Shown here piece after piece: positions 17,584 through 25,826 of a DNA stretch of 28,560 nucleotides. The stretch is from the NCBI GenBank assembly GCA_964410215.1, contig CAYPHA010000063.1, positions 1 through 28,560 of the forward strand, read 5' to 3'. The notes beneath the pieces are model-generated. The model was not told where the DNA came from and searched no databases. It saw only the letters and a program-made list of their open reading frames with translations. Position numbers and translations under genes: made by a program. How positions within the stretch are numbered: the first letter of the stretch is position 1; each line of letters opens with the position of its first letter. The DNA comes from CAYPHA01 sp964410215. Its GTDB lineage: Bacteria; Calditrichota; Calditrichia; Calditrichales; CAYPHA01.

Positions 17584-19190
17584 AATAAAGCCTTCAGGTT
17601 GGGCCGTTTCATGCCGGGAGGGATCTCCATGCGCCGTATGGTTTCGCGCGGACCGGAAGTGTTGGAAAAGCCCGGAACCGGCTTGATCTCTTCTGTCACG
17701 ATCGGATCCGGCGCATCGGTTTCAGTTTTATCTCGCGAACGTAACGATTGTTGATGTGTCCCCGGCACAGCGTATTGAACAGACCGGTTAACGAATCGTT
17801 TCAATATATCCCCGGCAGCCAGTGGTGTAGCTGGGCTGGAACCGGTAATATAATCATCCAGCGTTCCGTCCGGTATGATTTTCGACGTGTTCTCAATCAG
17901 CGCATACTGGTTATCGGTGAATGGTAACGTAAAATCCTGGCCCTGGATCCAGTTTTCCCAGGTACTCGTATTATACCAGTAAGCACGGACTTCCGTGTTG
18001 CTGAAGGCCCGGTAGTAACCGATGCGGTAAAGTACATTATCTGCAGGCAGGTAGATGTTATCATAGGTCTGATAACTGTTTCCGTAGTTCACATAGAACT
18101 CATGCATGTTATGCAATCCGTTGTTCCGGAAGTAAATAAAGAAGTAATCTTCCGTAATAATGAGGTTGCGCTCAAATGTCTCCAGACCGGTTACATCATA
18201 GCTGTAATCCCATACGATATTCAGACCGATGAGATCATCAGATGTGGTTCTGCCGGCCGTTTCTGCATAAAAAGTGAGCGTACCCGGATTGGTCGAAAAA
18301 TAATAGGTGGTTGATCCGTCAACCGGGATCGTCCGCGCATCTTTTCCTGAGACTTCGATAGATATTTCTGTGAAGACCTCATTGGTAAAAAGCACTTCAA
18401 AGGGATCGGATTCAACCACGAGGCCGATATCGATATATTGCATGGCACCGTTATTCGGTTCTATGGTAAGCGTGCCGGAATAGGTGCCGCTTGACAGCAC
18501 CGTGCGGTCGACGTAGACATAAATTTCATCGATTTCATCAGTGGTACTGCCGGACCATTCCGAGGCGGACAGCCAGTCCCTGTTCGACGTGATATCCCAC
18601 TCCAGAACGGATCCGCCGCTATTCATGATTTCAAAAGCGAGCATATCGGAAACCGTTCCGAAATCAAGATAATCTTCAGAAAGGCTGAGCTCCGGCAGCT
18701 GATCTTCGGAAAACGGTTCAAAAGGATATACTCCCAATGCCGGAAAATTTTCCCAGGAAGCACTGGCAACGGCATCGCCATCCGGACTCGAAGCAGGGAA
18801 TACCTGCAAGGCAAAGTCATAAAGGCCGGTTTCCAGTTCGATTCCCGGGGATCCGATGTCGATGTATCTGGGAACGTCCTGATTTTCATCACCGTATACC
18901 GTGAAATCGCCGGATTCAAAATAAAGATAGTAACTGGCCGTATCTTGCGGGTCTGTAAAACGTACCCAGAGTATGACCATTACCTCGACACTTTCTTTGT
19001 TGACGTCCAGGTCAAAATTCAGGCGGGAGTAGGAAATATACTCATCGCCGTCCGTATCGACCAGATCGGAAAACCAGAGGTCGCTGATCAGGATTTTCGT
19101 GGGCGGTGGTGAATCGTTTGGTGAATCACAATTAAAAACCAAAAGGAAAAATACGACCAGCAACAGGGAGGTGCGAATATACCTGTACAT
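17562..19190 (-). CDS. Lipoprotein with BACON-like domain; C-terminus continues into GH13-like sequence
   Basis: 542 residues from ATG at 19190, supported by TGGGGG 5 nt upstream (a longer start at 19232 lacks one). The N-terminus YRYIRTSLLLVVFFLLVFNC is a lipoprotein-type signal with a weak lipobox (Cys20), then a Ser/Pro linker. Residues about 160-260 resemble a BACON domain (SEDYLDFGTVSDMLAFEI ... GSVLEWDITSNRDWLSAS ... GTYSGTLTIEPN), often a carbohydrate or mucin-binding module. A beta-rich region rich in Tyr follows. The last about 70 residues (PRETIRRMEIPPGMKRPNLK) read smoothly into the GH13 remnant if one base is shifted at 17577-17583, so the true protein may have been a surface amylase with an N-terminal BACON region, or two genes fused by deletion. 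Function not assigned. Confidence 0.7.
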   Translation of the reverse strand: MYRYIRTSLLLVVFFLLVFNCDSPNDSPPPTKILISDLWFSDLVDTDGDEYISYSRLNFDLDVNKESVEVMVILWVRFTDPQDTASYYLYFESGDFTVYGDENQDVPRYIDIGSPGIELETGLYDFALQVFPASSPDGDAVASASWENFPALGVYPFEPFSEDQLPELSLSEDYLDFGTVSDMLAFEIMNSGGSVLEWDITSNRDWLSASEWSGSTTDEIDEIYVYVDRTVLSSGTYSGTLTIEPNNGAMQYIDIGLVVESDPFEVLFTNEVFTEISIEVSGKDARTIPVDGSTTYYFSTNPGTLTFYAETAGRTTSDDLIGLNIVWDYSYDVTGLETFERNLIITEDYFFIYFRNNGLHNMHEFYVNYGNSYQTYDNIYLPADNVLYRIGYYRAFSNTEVRAYWYNTSTWENWIQGQDFTLPFTDNQYALIENTSKIIPDGTLDDYITGSSPATPLAAGDILKRFVNRSVQYAVPGTHQQSLRSRDKTETDAPDPIVTEEIKPVPGFSNTSGPRETIRRMEIPPGMKRPNLKALLKKRMER

Positions 19191-19388
19191 GATGCCCCCA
19201 GGGTTAGTGGCTGCCTTGATATGTCTGAACATTATATAAAACTCGGCTGTTTTTTACAATTTTTTATTTATTATTAATCATTTCTCCACGCACAAATGAT
19301 GCCGGGGGATGACGAATGGGTTTCAGCCCGAATCGCCGGCTGGCCCTGAATCAATTTATATGCAATTTTATTGATTTTTATAATAAAT
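19191..19388. other. Intergenic region upstream of the his leader
   Basis: Divergent spacer between the lipoprotein and his operon; AT-rich with T-runs near 19250-19275. TATAAT occurs at 19379-19384 without a good -35. No gene is seen. Confidence 0.6.
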
Positions 19389-19417
19389 TTGATTCCAATG
19401 CATTTATGGCTTAGATT
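19389..19417 (+). promoter_or_regulatory. Putative promoter of the his operon
   Basis: TTGATT (19389-19394), a 17-bp spacer and TAGATT (19412-19417). Start of transcription would fall about 20 nt before the leader ATG at 19443. Placement fits an attenuator mRNA, but the match to sigma-70 is moderate. Confidence 0.4.
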
Positions 19418-19442
19418 CCCCTCGAAGTAAAAGGAAATAACA

Positions 19443-19520
19443 ATGCATCTGTTCTCATTTCATCATCATCACAATTCTTTCATAGATACGGATCCGGAAA
19501 GGCGCTCTGGGCAGATTTAA
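19443..19520 (+). CDS. hisL: His operon leader peptide
   Basis: A 25-codon reading frame missed by size-limited gene callers: MHLFSF, then four consecutive His codons (19461-19472), then NSFIDTDPERRSGQI and TAA. An AAAAGGA ribosome-binding site (19429-19435) sits 7 nt upstream. A run of His codons just before a terminator and hisG is the hallmark of ribosome-mediated attenuation: scarcity of charged tRNA-His stalls the ribosome in the His run. The peptide is not expected to have its own function. Confidence 0.88.
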   Translation: MHLFSFHHHHNSFIDTDPERRSGQI

Positions 19521-19576
19521 TACAATGCATAAGAAAATCAGCTGTAACCCGGTTCCTTCAGGATCCGGGTTTTTTT
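19490..19576 (+). promoter_or_regulatory. His operon attenuator (antiterminator / terminator switch)
   Basis: Segment GGATCCGG (19490-19497), inside hisL and 18 nt past the His codons, is repeated in the 3' arm of the terminator (19561-19568). Both copies can pair with the terminator 5' arm CCGGTTCC (19549-19556) with one T-T mismatch. A ribosome stalled at the His codons would leave the first copy free to form the antiterminator; a ribosome finishing hisL would cover it and let the terminator form. This is inferred from complementarity only. Confidence 0.8.
19546..19576 (+). terminator. Attenuator terminator upstream of hisG
   Basis: AACCCGGTTCC, loop TTCA, GGATCCGGGTT: an 11-bp stem with a single T-T mismatch, followed by T-rich tract to 19576. 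It lies 22 nt before the hisG start. Confidence 0.9.
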
Positions 19577-19597
19577 GTTTCAGAAAGGATGTATGAC

Positions 19598-20455
19598 ATG
19601 ACCTTAACCCTGGCCATACAAAAATCGGGAAGACTCAGTGAAAAAACGGTTCGGTTATTGAATGAATGCGGGATTCATTTTGCCAATGGAAATAAATCAA
19701 CCCTCAAAGTCAATTCTTCCAATTTCCCGTTACAAATTCTTTTTCTGAGGGACGATGACATCCCGGAATGTGTGCATGACGGTGCGGCCGATATCGGGAT
19801 CGTCGGCGAAAACGTTTATATCGAATCGGCCAGACCTCTGGAGGTGGTCAAACGACTGGGTTTTGCCCGCTGCCGTTTATCGATTGCCGTGCCCAAACAG
19901 ATGGATTACCGTTCCATCGACGACCTTTCCGGAAAAAGTATTGCCACATCCTATCCCGTGATCCTGGAGCGCTATCTGAGAGAAAAGGCGATCGATGCAT
20001 CCATTCATGAAATCAGCGGTTCGGTGGAAATCGCACCCGGAATCGGTATGGCTGATGCCATTTTTGATATCGTCAGTACGGGTAGCACGCTGCTCAGTAA
20101 CGGTTTGAAAGAAGTGGAAAAGATTATGGATTCGGAGGCGATCATCGTTGCCCGTCCGGATCTGTCCGAAGAAAAGAAAGACATACTTGAAACCCTGTTG
20201 TTCCGGATCGAAGCGGTGGGTAAGGCCCGTGATTTTAAATATATCCTGCTTAACGCACCCAATGATAAAATTGCCGAGATCACATCCCTTTTGCCCGGCA
20301 TGAAAAGTCCGACAGTAATGCCGCTGGCCGAGGAAGGGTGGAGTTCTCTGCATTCCGTGATCAATGAAGATGATTTCTGGCTGAATATCGAAAAATTGAA
20401 AGCAGCCGGGGCCGAAGGAATTCTGGTTATTCCCATCGAAAAGATGATTTTGTAG
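19598..20455 (+). CDS. hisG: ATP phosphoribosyltransferase (long form)
   Basis: 285 residues from ATG at 19598; AAAGGA (19584-19589) is 8 nt upstream, while the ATG at 19589 overlaps that site and is less likely. It opens LTLAIQKSGRLSEKTVRLL and shows DIPECVHDGAADIGIVGEN and FDIVSTGSTLLSNGL, the PRPP-binding region typical of HisG. Length and a C-terminal ferredoxin-like domain (about 205-285, LLNAPNDKIAEITSLLPG ... GAEGILVIPIEKM) mark the hexameric long form with a histidine-binding regulatory domain. It condenses ATP and PRPP, the committed step, and is probably feedback-inhibited by histidine. First gene of an eight-gene operon. Confidence 0.96.
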   Translation: MTLTLAIQKSGRLSEKTVRLLNECGIHFANGNKSTLKVNSSNFPLQILFLRDDDIPECVHDGAADIGIVGENVYIESARPLEVVKRLGFARCRLSIAVPKQMDYRSIDDLSGKSIATSYPVILERYLREKAIDASIHEISGSVEIAPGIGMADAIFDIVSTGSTLLSNGLKEVEKIMDSEAIIVARPDLSEEKKDILETLLFRIEAVGKARDFKYILLNAPNDKIAEITSLLPGMKSPTVMPLAEEGWSSLHSVINEDDFWLNIEKLKAAGAEGILVIPIEKMIL

Positions 20456-20467
20456 AGAGGTATATCC

Positions 20468-21748
20468 ATGAACATGATCGAATATCCAGACATATCACGT
20501 TGGGACCAGCTCATCGAGCGGCCTGCGGACGATGCGCAGAACATCGAGCAGCGGGTCCGGGAAGTGATAGAAAACGTGCGTCAGCGCGGAGATGAAGCCC
20601 TGCTTACCTATACGGAAGCGTTTGACAAGGTCCGGCTGAAAACGCTGCAGGTAACCCCGGAAGAGATAGAAGCCGCCTATGGGGCGGCGGATCCCGCATT
20701 GATAGAGGCGATGACACTGGCAGCGGCGAATATAGGCAAATTCCACGCACAGCAGAACATGGCCACCCCTCTGCTGGAAACGAGTCCCGGCGTACGCTGC
20801 TGGCAGAAATCGGTTCCGATTGAAAAAGTGGGGATTTATGTGCCTGGCGGATCCGCACCGCTGCTGTCATCCCTGCTCATGCTGGCCATACCGGCAAAGC
20901 TGGCCGGCTGTGGTACCGTGGTTGCCTGCTCACCCCCGGACCGGAACGGTGACATACACCCTTCCATACTGATTGCAGCCAAAATTGCCGGCATCGATAC
21001 GTTGTTCAAAGTGGGCGGGGCCCAGGCTATCGCCGCCATGGCCTGGGGAACGGAAAGCGTGCCGCAGATGTACAAAATTTTCGGACCGGGAAACCGTTAC
21101 GTGACGGTGGCCAAACAGCAGGTCAGTCTGTCGGGCGTGGCCATCGACCTGCCCGCCGGCCCCTCTGAAGTGGCCGTTCTGGCCGATGCGCAGGCTGATC
21201 CGGAATTCCTGGCATGGGACCTGCTCTCCCAGGCGGAGCACGGGCCGGACAGCCAGGTGATGCTGATTACGGATTCCCGCGCGCTTGCTGACAGTGTGAA
21301 TGGGGCATTATCCGCTGCGCTCACTGATTTACCGAGAAAAGCGATCGCCGAGAAAGCACTCGCTGAGAGCCGTATCATTCTGGTGCACACACTGGATGAA
21401 GGCATGGAATTCATAAACCGTTATGCACCCGAACACCTGATTATCAATACTGCGGATGCGGCTGATCTGGCCGGACAGGTACGCAATGCCGGATCGGTGT
21501 TTATCGGACCCTATACGCCCGAATCCGCCGGTGATTACGCGTCCGGCACCAACCACACTCTGCCGACAAACGCCTGTGCCAGGGCCTATAGCGGCATCAC
21601 ACTGGAAAGTTTCCGGAAAATTATTACCTTCCAGCAAATCAACGAAACAGGCCTGCGCTATATCGGTCCGGCCATCGAACGGCTGGCTGCTGAAGAAGGC
21701 CTGGAAGCCCACCGGAAGGCCGTAAGCGTCAGACTGCAAAAAGGATAG
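20468..21748 (+). CDS. hisD: Histidinol dehydrogenase
   Basis: 426 residues, normal length. Recognised by VGIYVPGGSAPLLSSLLML (NAD site), GGAQAIAAMAWGT, FGPGNRYVTVAKQQ, DLPAGPSEVAVLAD, the metal-ligand region LLSQAEHGPDSQVMLI and catalytic/ligand histidines in YAPEHLIINT and ASGTNHTLPT. It oxidises L-histidinol to L-histidine in two NAD-dependent steps with bound Zn. AGAGAGG precedes the start, 12 nt after hisG. Confidence 0.97.
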   Translation: MNMIEYPDISRWDQLIERPADDAQNIEQRVREVIENVRQRGDEALLTYTEAFDKVRLKTLQVTPEEIEAAYGAADPALIEAMTLAAANIGKFHAQQNMATPLLETSPGVRCWQKSVPIEKVGIYVPGGSAPLLSSLLMLAIPAKLAGCGTVVACSPPDRNGDIHPSILIAAKIAGIDTLFKVGGAQAIAAMAWGTESVPQMYKIFGPGNRYVTVAKQQVSLSGVAIDLPAGPSEVAVLADAQADPEFLAWDLLSQAEHGPDSQVMLITDSRALADSVNGALSAALTDLPRKAIAEKALAESRIILVHTLDEGMEFINRYAPEHLIINTADAADLAGQVRNAGSVFIGPYTPESAGDYASGTNHTLPTNACARAYSGITLESFRKIITFQQINETGLRYIGPAIERLAAEEGLEAHRKAVSVRLQKG

Positions 21749-21753
21749 AAACG

Positions 21754-22800
21754 ATGGATATCGATAAACTTGTACGACCCAATATCCGGAACCTGAAACC
21801 CTACTCCTCGGCCCGGGAAATTCACTCCGGCATGAACGGTATCTTCCTGGATGCCAATGAAAACGCCCTGGAACCGGTTTACGGGGTGGGGCTGAACCGC
21901 TATCCGGATCCGCTCCAGCATCATGTCAAGACGAAACTTTCCCAGCTTAAACAAGTGCCTGCTGAGCAGATTTTCCTCGGTAACGGCAGTGATGAACCGA
22001 TTGACCTGCTCATCCGTGCTTTCTGTGAACCGGGCCGGGATGAAATCCTGATCCCTTCACCGACATACGGCATGTACCAGGTTTGCGCCGATATCAATAA
22101 CGTTGGTGTTAAACAGGTGGACCTGTCGGAAAGCTTCGCATTGCAGGTGGACGCCATGCTCGAAGCGATATCGGACCATACCAAACTCATTTTCCTCTGT
22201 TCACCCAACAATCCTACCGGGAACCTGCTGGAGAAAGCCGGCATCAGGAAGATTGCCGGGCGTTTCAAGGGGCTTGTCGTCATCGACGAGGCCTATGTCG
22301 ATTTTGCGGAAGAACCAGGCTGGCTGCCGGAACGGGAACAGTATGAAAATATGGTCATTCTGCAGACCTTCTCCAAGGCCTGGGGAATGGCGGCTTCCCG
22401 CGTGGGTATGGCGTTTGCCGGCAGCGCGATAATCGGAATCCTGAACCGGATCAAGTATCCGTACAATGTGAACGGACTGAGCCAGGAAGCGGTCTTAAAT
22501 GCCCTGGACTATTCTGAAAAGAAAACCTATCTGGTCAACCGGATTCTTGAAGAGAAAAAATGGCTGTATGATGAACTGAGCCGGCTTAAATCTGTGGAGA
22601 CGATTTTCCATAGTGATGCCAATTTTCTCCTCGTACGCTTTAAAGATGCGCGGCAGATTTACAGGGAAATGCTGAAAAAGCATATCCTGCTCCGGGACCG
22701 TTCCAATCATCCTCTTACGCGGAACTGCCTGCGCATTACGGTGGGATCCCCGGAGGAAAATAAAATTTTAATCAACTATCTGAAAGAACGGGATATCTGA
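21754..22800 (+). CDS. hisC: Histidinol-phosphate aminotransferase
   Basis: 348 residues, a fold-type I PLP enzyme. Key positions: LDANENALEP at the N-terminus, GNGSDEPIDLL, PSPTYGMY, CSPNNPTGNLL (Asn of the PLP pocket), VIDEAYVDFAE (Asp binding pyridine N), PLP-lysine Lys208 in QTFSKAWGMAASRVG, and LRITVGSPEEN at the C-terminus with the substrate-carboxylate Arg. It converts imidazole-acetol phosphate and glutamate to histidinol phosphate. It starts 5 nt after hisD and its stop overlaps the hisB start (TGATG). Confidence 0.96.
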   Translation: MDIDKLVRPNIRNLKPYSSAREIHSGMNGIFLDANENALEPVYGVGLNRYPDPLQHHVKTKLSQLKQVPAEQIFLGNGSDEPIDLLIRAFCEPGRDEILIPSPTYGMYQVCADINNVGVKQVDLSESFALQVDAMLEAISDHTKLIFLCSPNNPTGNLLEKAGIRKIAGRFKGLVVIDEAYVDFAEEPGWLPEREQYENMVILQTFSKAWGMAASRVGMAFAGSAIIGILNRIKYPYNVNGLSQEAVLNALDYSEKKTYLVNRILEEKKWLYDELSRLKSVETIFHSDANFLLVRFKDARQIYREMLKKHILLRDRSNHPLTRNCLRITVGSPEENKILINYLKERDI

Positions 22801-23780
22801 TGCGTAAAGCTTTTATCGCCGAAACGGCAACGGTGGCCGATGCCGCTTCCGGCACGCTGAAACCCGGCGTTATCATAAATCTGTTCCGTATTGTTCGTCA
22901 ACTGGAATACGAACTCGTTCTGGTTTCCGAAAACATCGAGGCGGAAATTAAAGCTCCGCGGAACGTTCTGAACATAGTGCAGGAACAGGGTATTCCGGTA
23001 GCGTACCATATCGCGATGACCGATCTGTCCGCTAATCTGTCACTGTTCAATGATGGTATCTATGATTTGCCGCACAGTGTCTGTCTGGGAACAGATGAGC
23101 GCTTTAGCGCAAACTGCCGGACATTCAAAATACGTGATATGCATCCGGAACAGTCTGCTCAACCGCTTTGGGACCAGGTTTTTCAATCCGTAAGGGGGCT
23201 GTCCCGGTCGGTCGTCCATCACAGGCAAACAGGCGAAACCGGAATCGCTATCCGCTTGAATCCGGATGGGCAGGGTAAGGGAGACATGCAAACCGGACTG
23301 GGCTTTTTCGACCATATGCTCGATCAGATTGCCCGTCATGGCGCCATGGATCTCTCCGTGCACGTTACCGGCGATCTTCATGTCGATGAGCATCATACGA
23401 TCGAAGATACCGGCCTGGCCCTGGGGGAGGCCTTTCTGAAAGTGCTGGGCAAAAAAACCGGACTGGAACGGTATGGTTTCTTTCTGCCCATGGATGAATC
23501 GGTAAGCCGTGTGACCCTTGATTTTTCAGGACGTCCTTTTCTTGTCTGGAAGGTCGGTTTTACGCGGGATAAAGTGGGTGAAATACCCGTGGAGCTCTTT
23601 GAGCATTTTTTTAAATCGTTTTGCGACACGGCGAAATGCAACCTGTATGTCGAAGCGGAAGGGGATAACGATCATCATAAAATAGAAGCCGTCTTCAAGG
23701 CATTTGCCCGTTCCCTCAGGATGGCTTTGCGAAAAGATCCCGAAAGCACCGACATACCCAGTACGAAAGGAACGCTGTGA
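22800..23780 (+). CDS. hisB: Imidazoleglycerol-phosphate dehydratase fused to a degenerate HAD phosphatase-like domain
   Basis: 326 residues. The C-terminal part (about 135-326) is a complete dehydratase: SVVHHRQTGETGIAIRLN, GLGFFDHMLDQIARHG, HVDEHHTIEDTGLALGEA, EHFFKSFC, DNDHHKIEAVFKAFARS and PSTKGTL; it uses two Mn ions bound by His/Glu. The N-terminal 130 residues align by position and pattern with the HAD histidinol-phosphatase half of bifunctional HisB (KPGVIINLFRIVRQLEYELVLVSEN resembles the region after motif I). Motif I, FIDRDGTLI in E. coli, reads FIAETATVA, losing both catalytic Asp. The Cys-rich Zn loop is also absent. So dehydratase activity is expected, phosphatase activity is not. 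Confidence 0.93.
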   Translation: MRKAFIAETATVADAASGTLKPGVIINLFRIVRQLEYELVLVSENIEAEIKAPRNVLNIVQEQGIPVAYHIAMTDLSANLSLFNDGIYDLPHSVCLGTDERFSANCRTFKIRDMHPEQSAQPLWDQVFQSVRGLSRSVVHHRQTGETGIAIRLNPDGQGKGDMQTGLGFFDHMLDQIARHGAMDLSVHVTGDLHVDEHHTIEDTGLALGEAFLKVLGKKTGLERYGFFLPMDESVSRVTLDFSGRPFLVWKVGFTRDKVGEIPVELFEHFFKSFCDTAKCNLYVEAEGDNDHHKIEAVFKAFARSLRMALRKDPESTDIPSTKGTL

Positions 23781-24358
23781 AGGTTGTCATCATCAAATAC
23801 AATGCCGGAAACGTTCACTCGGTCGACCTGGCCCTGCGGCGGCTCGATGTGCAGGCCGAGATTACCGACGATCCGGCGAAAATCAAAGCTTCCGACAAGG
23901 TCATCTTTCCCGGCGTCGGCGAAGCCCGGTCCGCCATGGTATATCTGAAGGAACGGTCGCTGGATCAACTGATCCGGGATCTGCATCAGCCTTTCCTGGG
24001 GATCTGTCTCGGACTGCAACTGATGTGCCGGTACAGCGAGGAAAATGATACGCAGGGGCTGGGAGTGTTCGAAACCACTGTAAAAAAATTCCCGCCGCGG
24101 GATAAAGTACCCCACATGGGCTGGAACAGCATCGACGGGTTGAAGGGCGACCTGTTCCGGGATATTCCGGAACACAGTTATGTCTACTTTGTACACAGCT
24201 ATTACGCCGAAACCGGGCCGGAAGAAGCCGCCCGCTGTAAGTATATTATACCGTTCAGTGCCGCGTTGCAGACGCGTAACTACTATGCCGTTCAGTTCCA
24301 TCCGGAAAAGAGCGGCCGCGTGGGTGAACAGATATTGAGGAATTTTCTCACATTATGA
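23777..24358 (+). CDS. hisH: Imidazole glycerol phosphate synthase, glutamine amidotransferase subunit
   Basis: 193 residues from GTG, overlapping the hisB stop by 4 nt. Class I amidotransferase triad: Cys77 in LGICLGLQLM, His175 and Glu177 in QFHPEKSG. It begins VIIKYNAGNVHSVDLAL and has HMGWNSI. It hydrolyses glutamine and channels ammonia to HisF, to which it binds as a heterodimer. Confidence 0.96.
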   Translation: MKVVIIKYNAGNVHSVDLALRRLDVQAEITDDPAKIKASDKVIFPGVGEARSAMVYLKERSLDQLIRDLHQPFLGICLGLQLMCRYSEENDTQGLGVFETTVKKFPPRDKVPHMGWNSIDGLKGDLFRDIPEHSYVYFVHSYYAETGPEEAARCKYIIPFSAALQTRNYYAVQFHPEKSGRVGEQILRNFLTL

Positions 24359-25077
24359 TTACCATTATCCCGGCTATCGATATCATCGACGGAAAATGTG
24401 TCCGTCTTTCCAAAGGGGATTTCGATACCCGTATCACGTATTTTGACGATCCCCTGGAAATCGCCGGCCGCTATGAACAGGCCGGTATCAAAAGGCTGCA
24501 CGTCGTGGACCTGGACGGAGCAAAGCAGAAAAAAGTGGTCAACTGGGATGTCCTGAAGCGTCTGAAAGAGGGCACGCAGCTGGAAATCGATTTCGGCGGT
24601 GGCATCCAGAGCGAGGCGGAACTCGAACGCGTGTTCGGCCTGGGCATTCCCATGGTCAGCCTGGGAAGTATCGCTGTCAGGCAACCGGAAACCATGGAAG
24701 CTTGGCGGGATCGTTTCGGAGCGGACCGGATCATTATAGCCGCCGATTTCAGGGATGGTTACGTTGCGGTATCGGGATGGAAGGAAGCGACCCGGCTGAC
24801 TCTGGATGAACTGATACGGGAAAGGAAAGAGCAGGGTTTCCGCCGATATTTGTGTACGGATATCGCCCGGGATGGCATGCTCAGCGGACCTGCTTTCGAA
24901 ACCTATGCGCGATTAAAAGATCGTTTTCCGGAGATCGAGCTGATCGCCAGCGGCGGAATCAGCCGTATCGAAGATGTGGAACAATTGAATAACATGGGCA
25001 TGGATGCCGTCATTATCGGGAAAGCGATTTACGAAAACAAAATCAGCCTGGAGCAACTGGAGCCATACTTATGCTGA
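24355..25077 (+). CDS. hisA: Phosphoribosylformimino-5-aminoimidazole carboxamide ribotide isomerase
   Basis: 240 residues, (beta/alpha)8 barrel. The catalytic acids are Asp9 in IPAIDIIDGKCVRL and Asp131 in IAADFRDGYVAV. The phosphate loops GGGIQSEAELE and SGGISRIEDVEQL lie at about 81-91 and 200-212. It catalyses the Amadori rearrangement of ProFAR to PRFAR. The start overlaps hisH's stop (ATGA). Confidence 0.96.
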   Translation: MITIIPAIDIIDGKCVRLSKGDFDTRITYFDDPLEIAGRYEQAGIKRLHVVDLDGAKQKKVVNWDVLKRLKEGTQLEIDFGGGIQSEAELERVFGLGIPMVSLGSIAVRQPETMEAWRDRFGADRIIIAADFRDGYVAVSGWKEATRLTLDELIRERKEQGFRRYLCTDIARDGMLSGPAFETYARLKDRFPEIELIASGGISRIEDVEQLNNMGMDAVIIGKAIYENKISLEQLEPYLC

Positions 25078-25826
25078 CAAAACGCATTATTCCCTGTCTG
25101 GATATTCGGGACGGCCAGACCGTCAAGGGGGTCAATTTCGTGAACATCCGGGAAGCGGGTGATCCGGTCGAGCTGGGCGGAGTCTATGCCCGACAGGGCG
25201 CCGACGAGTTGGTATTCCTGGATATCACCGCTACCGTGGAAAACAGGGGTACGTTTGCCGAACTGGTAAAGCGGATTGCCCTGCATATCAATATCCCGTT
25301 CACCGTGGGCGGGGGCATTCGTTCCGAGGCCGACGTGGCCCTGCTGCTCGAAGCCGGGGCGGATAAAATATCCGTCAATTCGGCGGCCGTCAAGGATCCC
25401 ACTCTGATCGACCGCCTGGCCAACCGCTTCGGCAGTCAGTGTGTGGTGCTGGCCATCGATACGAATTTTATCGACAGTGAATGGAAGGTTTATGTGCACG
25501 GCGGCCGTACGCCGACGCCGCGGGGTGCGGTGGAATGGGCGGAAGAGGCTGTTAACCGCGGGGCGGGGGAAATCCTGCTTACATCTATGAACCACGATGG
25601 AACCAAGAACGGGTTCGCCCTCGACATAACCCGGACGATCTCGGAAAAGCTGGCCGTGCCGGTGATCGCGTCGGGTGGAGCCGGATTGAAAGAACACTTT
25701 GTCGATGTATTCCGGGAAGGGAAGGCCGATGCCGCCCTGGCCGCCAGTATTTTCCATTTTGGAGAAATTCCCATACCGGAATTGAAAACCTATTTATCAG
25801 AAGCCGGAATTGAGGTACGATTATGA
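25071..25826 (+). CDS. hisF: Imidazole glycerol phosphate synthase, cyclase subunit
   Basis: 251 residues, (beta/alpha)8 barrel. The catalytic acids are Asp11 in IPCLDIRDGQTVKGVNF and Asp130 in VLAIDTNF. Phosphate-binding loops GGGIRSEADVALL and ASGGAGLKEHF are present. With HisH it turns PRFAR and ammonia into imidazole glycerol phosphate and AICAR. The gene overlaps hisA by 7 nt and hisI/E by 4 nt. Confidence 0.97.
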   Translation: MLTKRIIPCLDIRDGQTVKGVNFVNIREAGDPVELGGVYARQGADELVFLDITATVENRGTFAELVKRIALHINIPFTVGGGIRSEADVALLLEAGADKISVNSAAVKDPTLIDRLANRFGSQCVVLAIDTNFIDSEWKVYVHGGRTPTPRGAVEWAEEAVNRGAGEILLTSMNHDGTKNGFALDITRTISEKLAVPVIASGGAGLKEHFVDVFREGKADAALAASIFHFGEIPIPELKTYLSEAGIEVRL

